Made by a program: the position numbers and the translations under genes. A stretch of DNA of 6,741 nt from Candidatus Glassbacteria bacterium RIFCSPLOWO2_12_FULL_58_11 (lineage in GTDB: Bacteria; Gemmatimonadota; Glassbacteria; GWA2-58-10), in assembly GCA_001780825.1 (NCBI GenBank), contig MFIX01000191.1, positions 5,768 through 12,508 on the forward strand, given 5' to 3'. The notes under the pieces were generated by a model that made no database searches, had not been told where the DNA came from, and saw only the letters and a program-made list of their open reading frames with translations. Below, in pieces: positions 6,504 through 6,741 of this stretch (position 1 is its first letter; the number at the start of each line of letters is the position of its first letter).

Positions 6504-6532
6504 GTAGGGGCACGGTGCACCGTGCCCCATTT
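6504..6532. repeat. Palindromic repeat copy with CACGGTG core
   Basis: Positions 6507-6528 are a perfect 22-bp palindrome (GGGGCACGGTG then its reverse complement), preceded by GTA, so the left end is the full GTAGGGGC. The right end reads GCCCCATTTTG in place of GCCCCTAC. The short T-run after the stem gives a weak resemblance to a + strand terminator for the GH123-like gene. Confidence 0.8.
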
Positions 6533-6620
6533 TGATTGAGGAAGCCTCAGCCAGAAAATAGCCGTATAGGGAAAATTGCAAATGAGTTGGGTTATTATTG
6601 GAGCCCCGCAGCGATTCCCC

Positions 6621-6638
6621 GTAGGGGCGGCCCCCCAT
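6621..6638. repeat. Truncated left half of the composite repeat
   Basis: GTAGGGGCGGCCCCCCAT matches 15 of 18 positions of the left half of the composite element at 2443-2460. The partner arm (TCCGCCC) is missing, so it cannot form the full hairpin. I read it as a decayed copy. Confidence 0.6.
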
Positions 6639-6693
6639 AAGCGCTAAGTTGTTTCTACATTTCTGAGCCGGATTACTTTCAATAACTAACAAG

Positions 6694-6722
6694 TCTTTAT
6701 AAATGATGATGTTATATATAAT
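6694..6722 (+). promoter_or_regulatory. Possible promoter at the right end
   Basis: TATAAT (6717-6722) is a perfect -10 consensus within an AT-rich stretch. The hexamer 17 nt upstream, TCTTTA (6694-6699), is a poor -35. There is no gene in the window after it. AT-rich DNA makes chance matches common, so this is tentative. Confidence 0.25.
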
Positions 6723-6741
6723 CCCTGTGACTGAAAGATTT

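Larger units (their letters stand above)
6415..6741. other. Gene-free 3' region with repeat copies
   Basis: No convincing gene or tRNA is seen in these 327 nt on either strand. The first 225 nt or so hold three GTAGGGGC-type repeat copies, two intact and one truncated. From about 6650 to the window end the sequence turns strongly AT-rich, with a TATAAT hexamer at 6717-6722. This looks like an intergenic region leading to a gene beyond the right edge. Confidence 0.6.

Noticed and set aside
6211..6585. Genome-wide reassignment of TAG as a sense codon
   Set aside because: The GH123-like frame itself ends naturally at a TAG (6412-6414). Treating all TAGs as sense would run it through repeat DNA to a TGA at 6583-6585, which gives no conserved protein.
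1373..6638. CRISPR array
   Set aside because: The repeats are not regularly spaced, have different cores, and sit in separate gaps between genes.

Overview
The window is a carbohydrate-uptake and glycan-degradation locus from a bacterium with GC-rich coding sequence. All genes lie on the + strand. The layout suggests a Gram-negative, probably uncultured lineage: predicted lipoprotein hydrolases, an ABC sugar importer, and GTAGGGGC-type palindromic repeats in the gaps between genes. I cannot name the phylum from this sequence.

Region by region: (i) 1-315 is the 3' end of a RbsA/MglA-type sugar ABC ATPase, cut by the left window edge. (ii) 308-1321 is the RbsC-type permease, overlapping the ATPase stop. 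(iii) 1455-2420 is a predicted lipoprotein sugar-binding protein of the RbsB/YtfQ type. Together these form one importer in the order ATPase-permease-binding protein. (iv) 2575-4347 encodes a secreted lipoprotein related to GH127/DUF1680 beta-L-arabinofuranosidases. It keeps the Glu-x-Cys and Cys-Cys residues that bind zinc and include the nucleophile in that family. (v) 4477-6213 encodes a GH123-type (DUF4091) lipoprotein with an Asp-Glu catalytic pair. Its frame is broken by an in-frame TAG at 6211-6213, inside the conserved C-terminal motif RDGV-[stop]-EYE. The same frame then runs 66 more family-like codons to a second TAG at 6412-6414. (vi) 6415-6741 has no recognisable gene. It holds three palindromic-repeat copies and an AT-rich, promoter-like end.

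Working together, the two hydrolases probably cut a glycan or glycoside outside the cytoplasm, and the importer takes up a released sugar. The binding protein resembles the galactofuranose-type YtfQ group, and GH127 enzymes act on a furanose, so a furanose-containing substrate is a reasonable but unproven guess.

The two points most worth a second look are the amber codon in the GH123-like gene, which sits within a strong Shine-Dalgarno sequence in front of an in-frame ATG, and the palindromic elements. The palindromes occur in every intergenic gap, share short flanks, and have cores that differ in sequence yet remain self-complementary.
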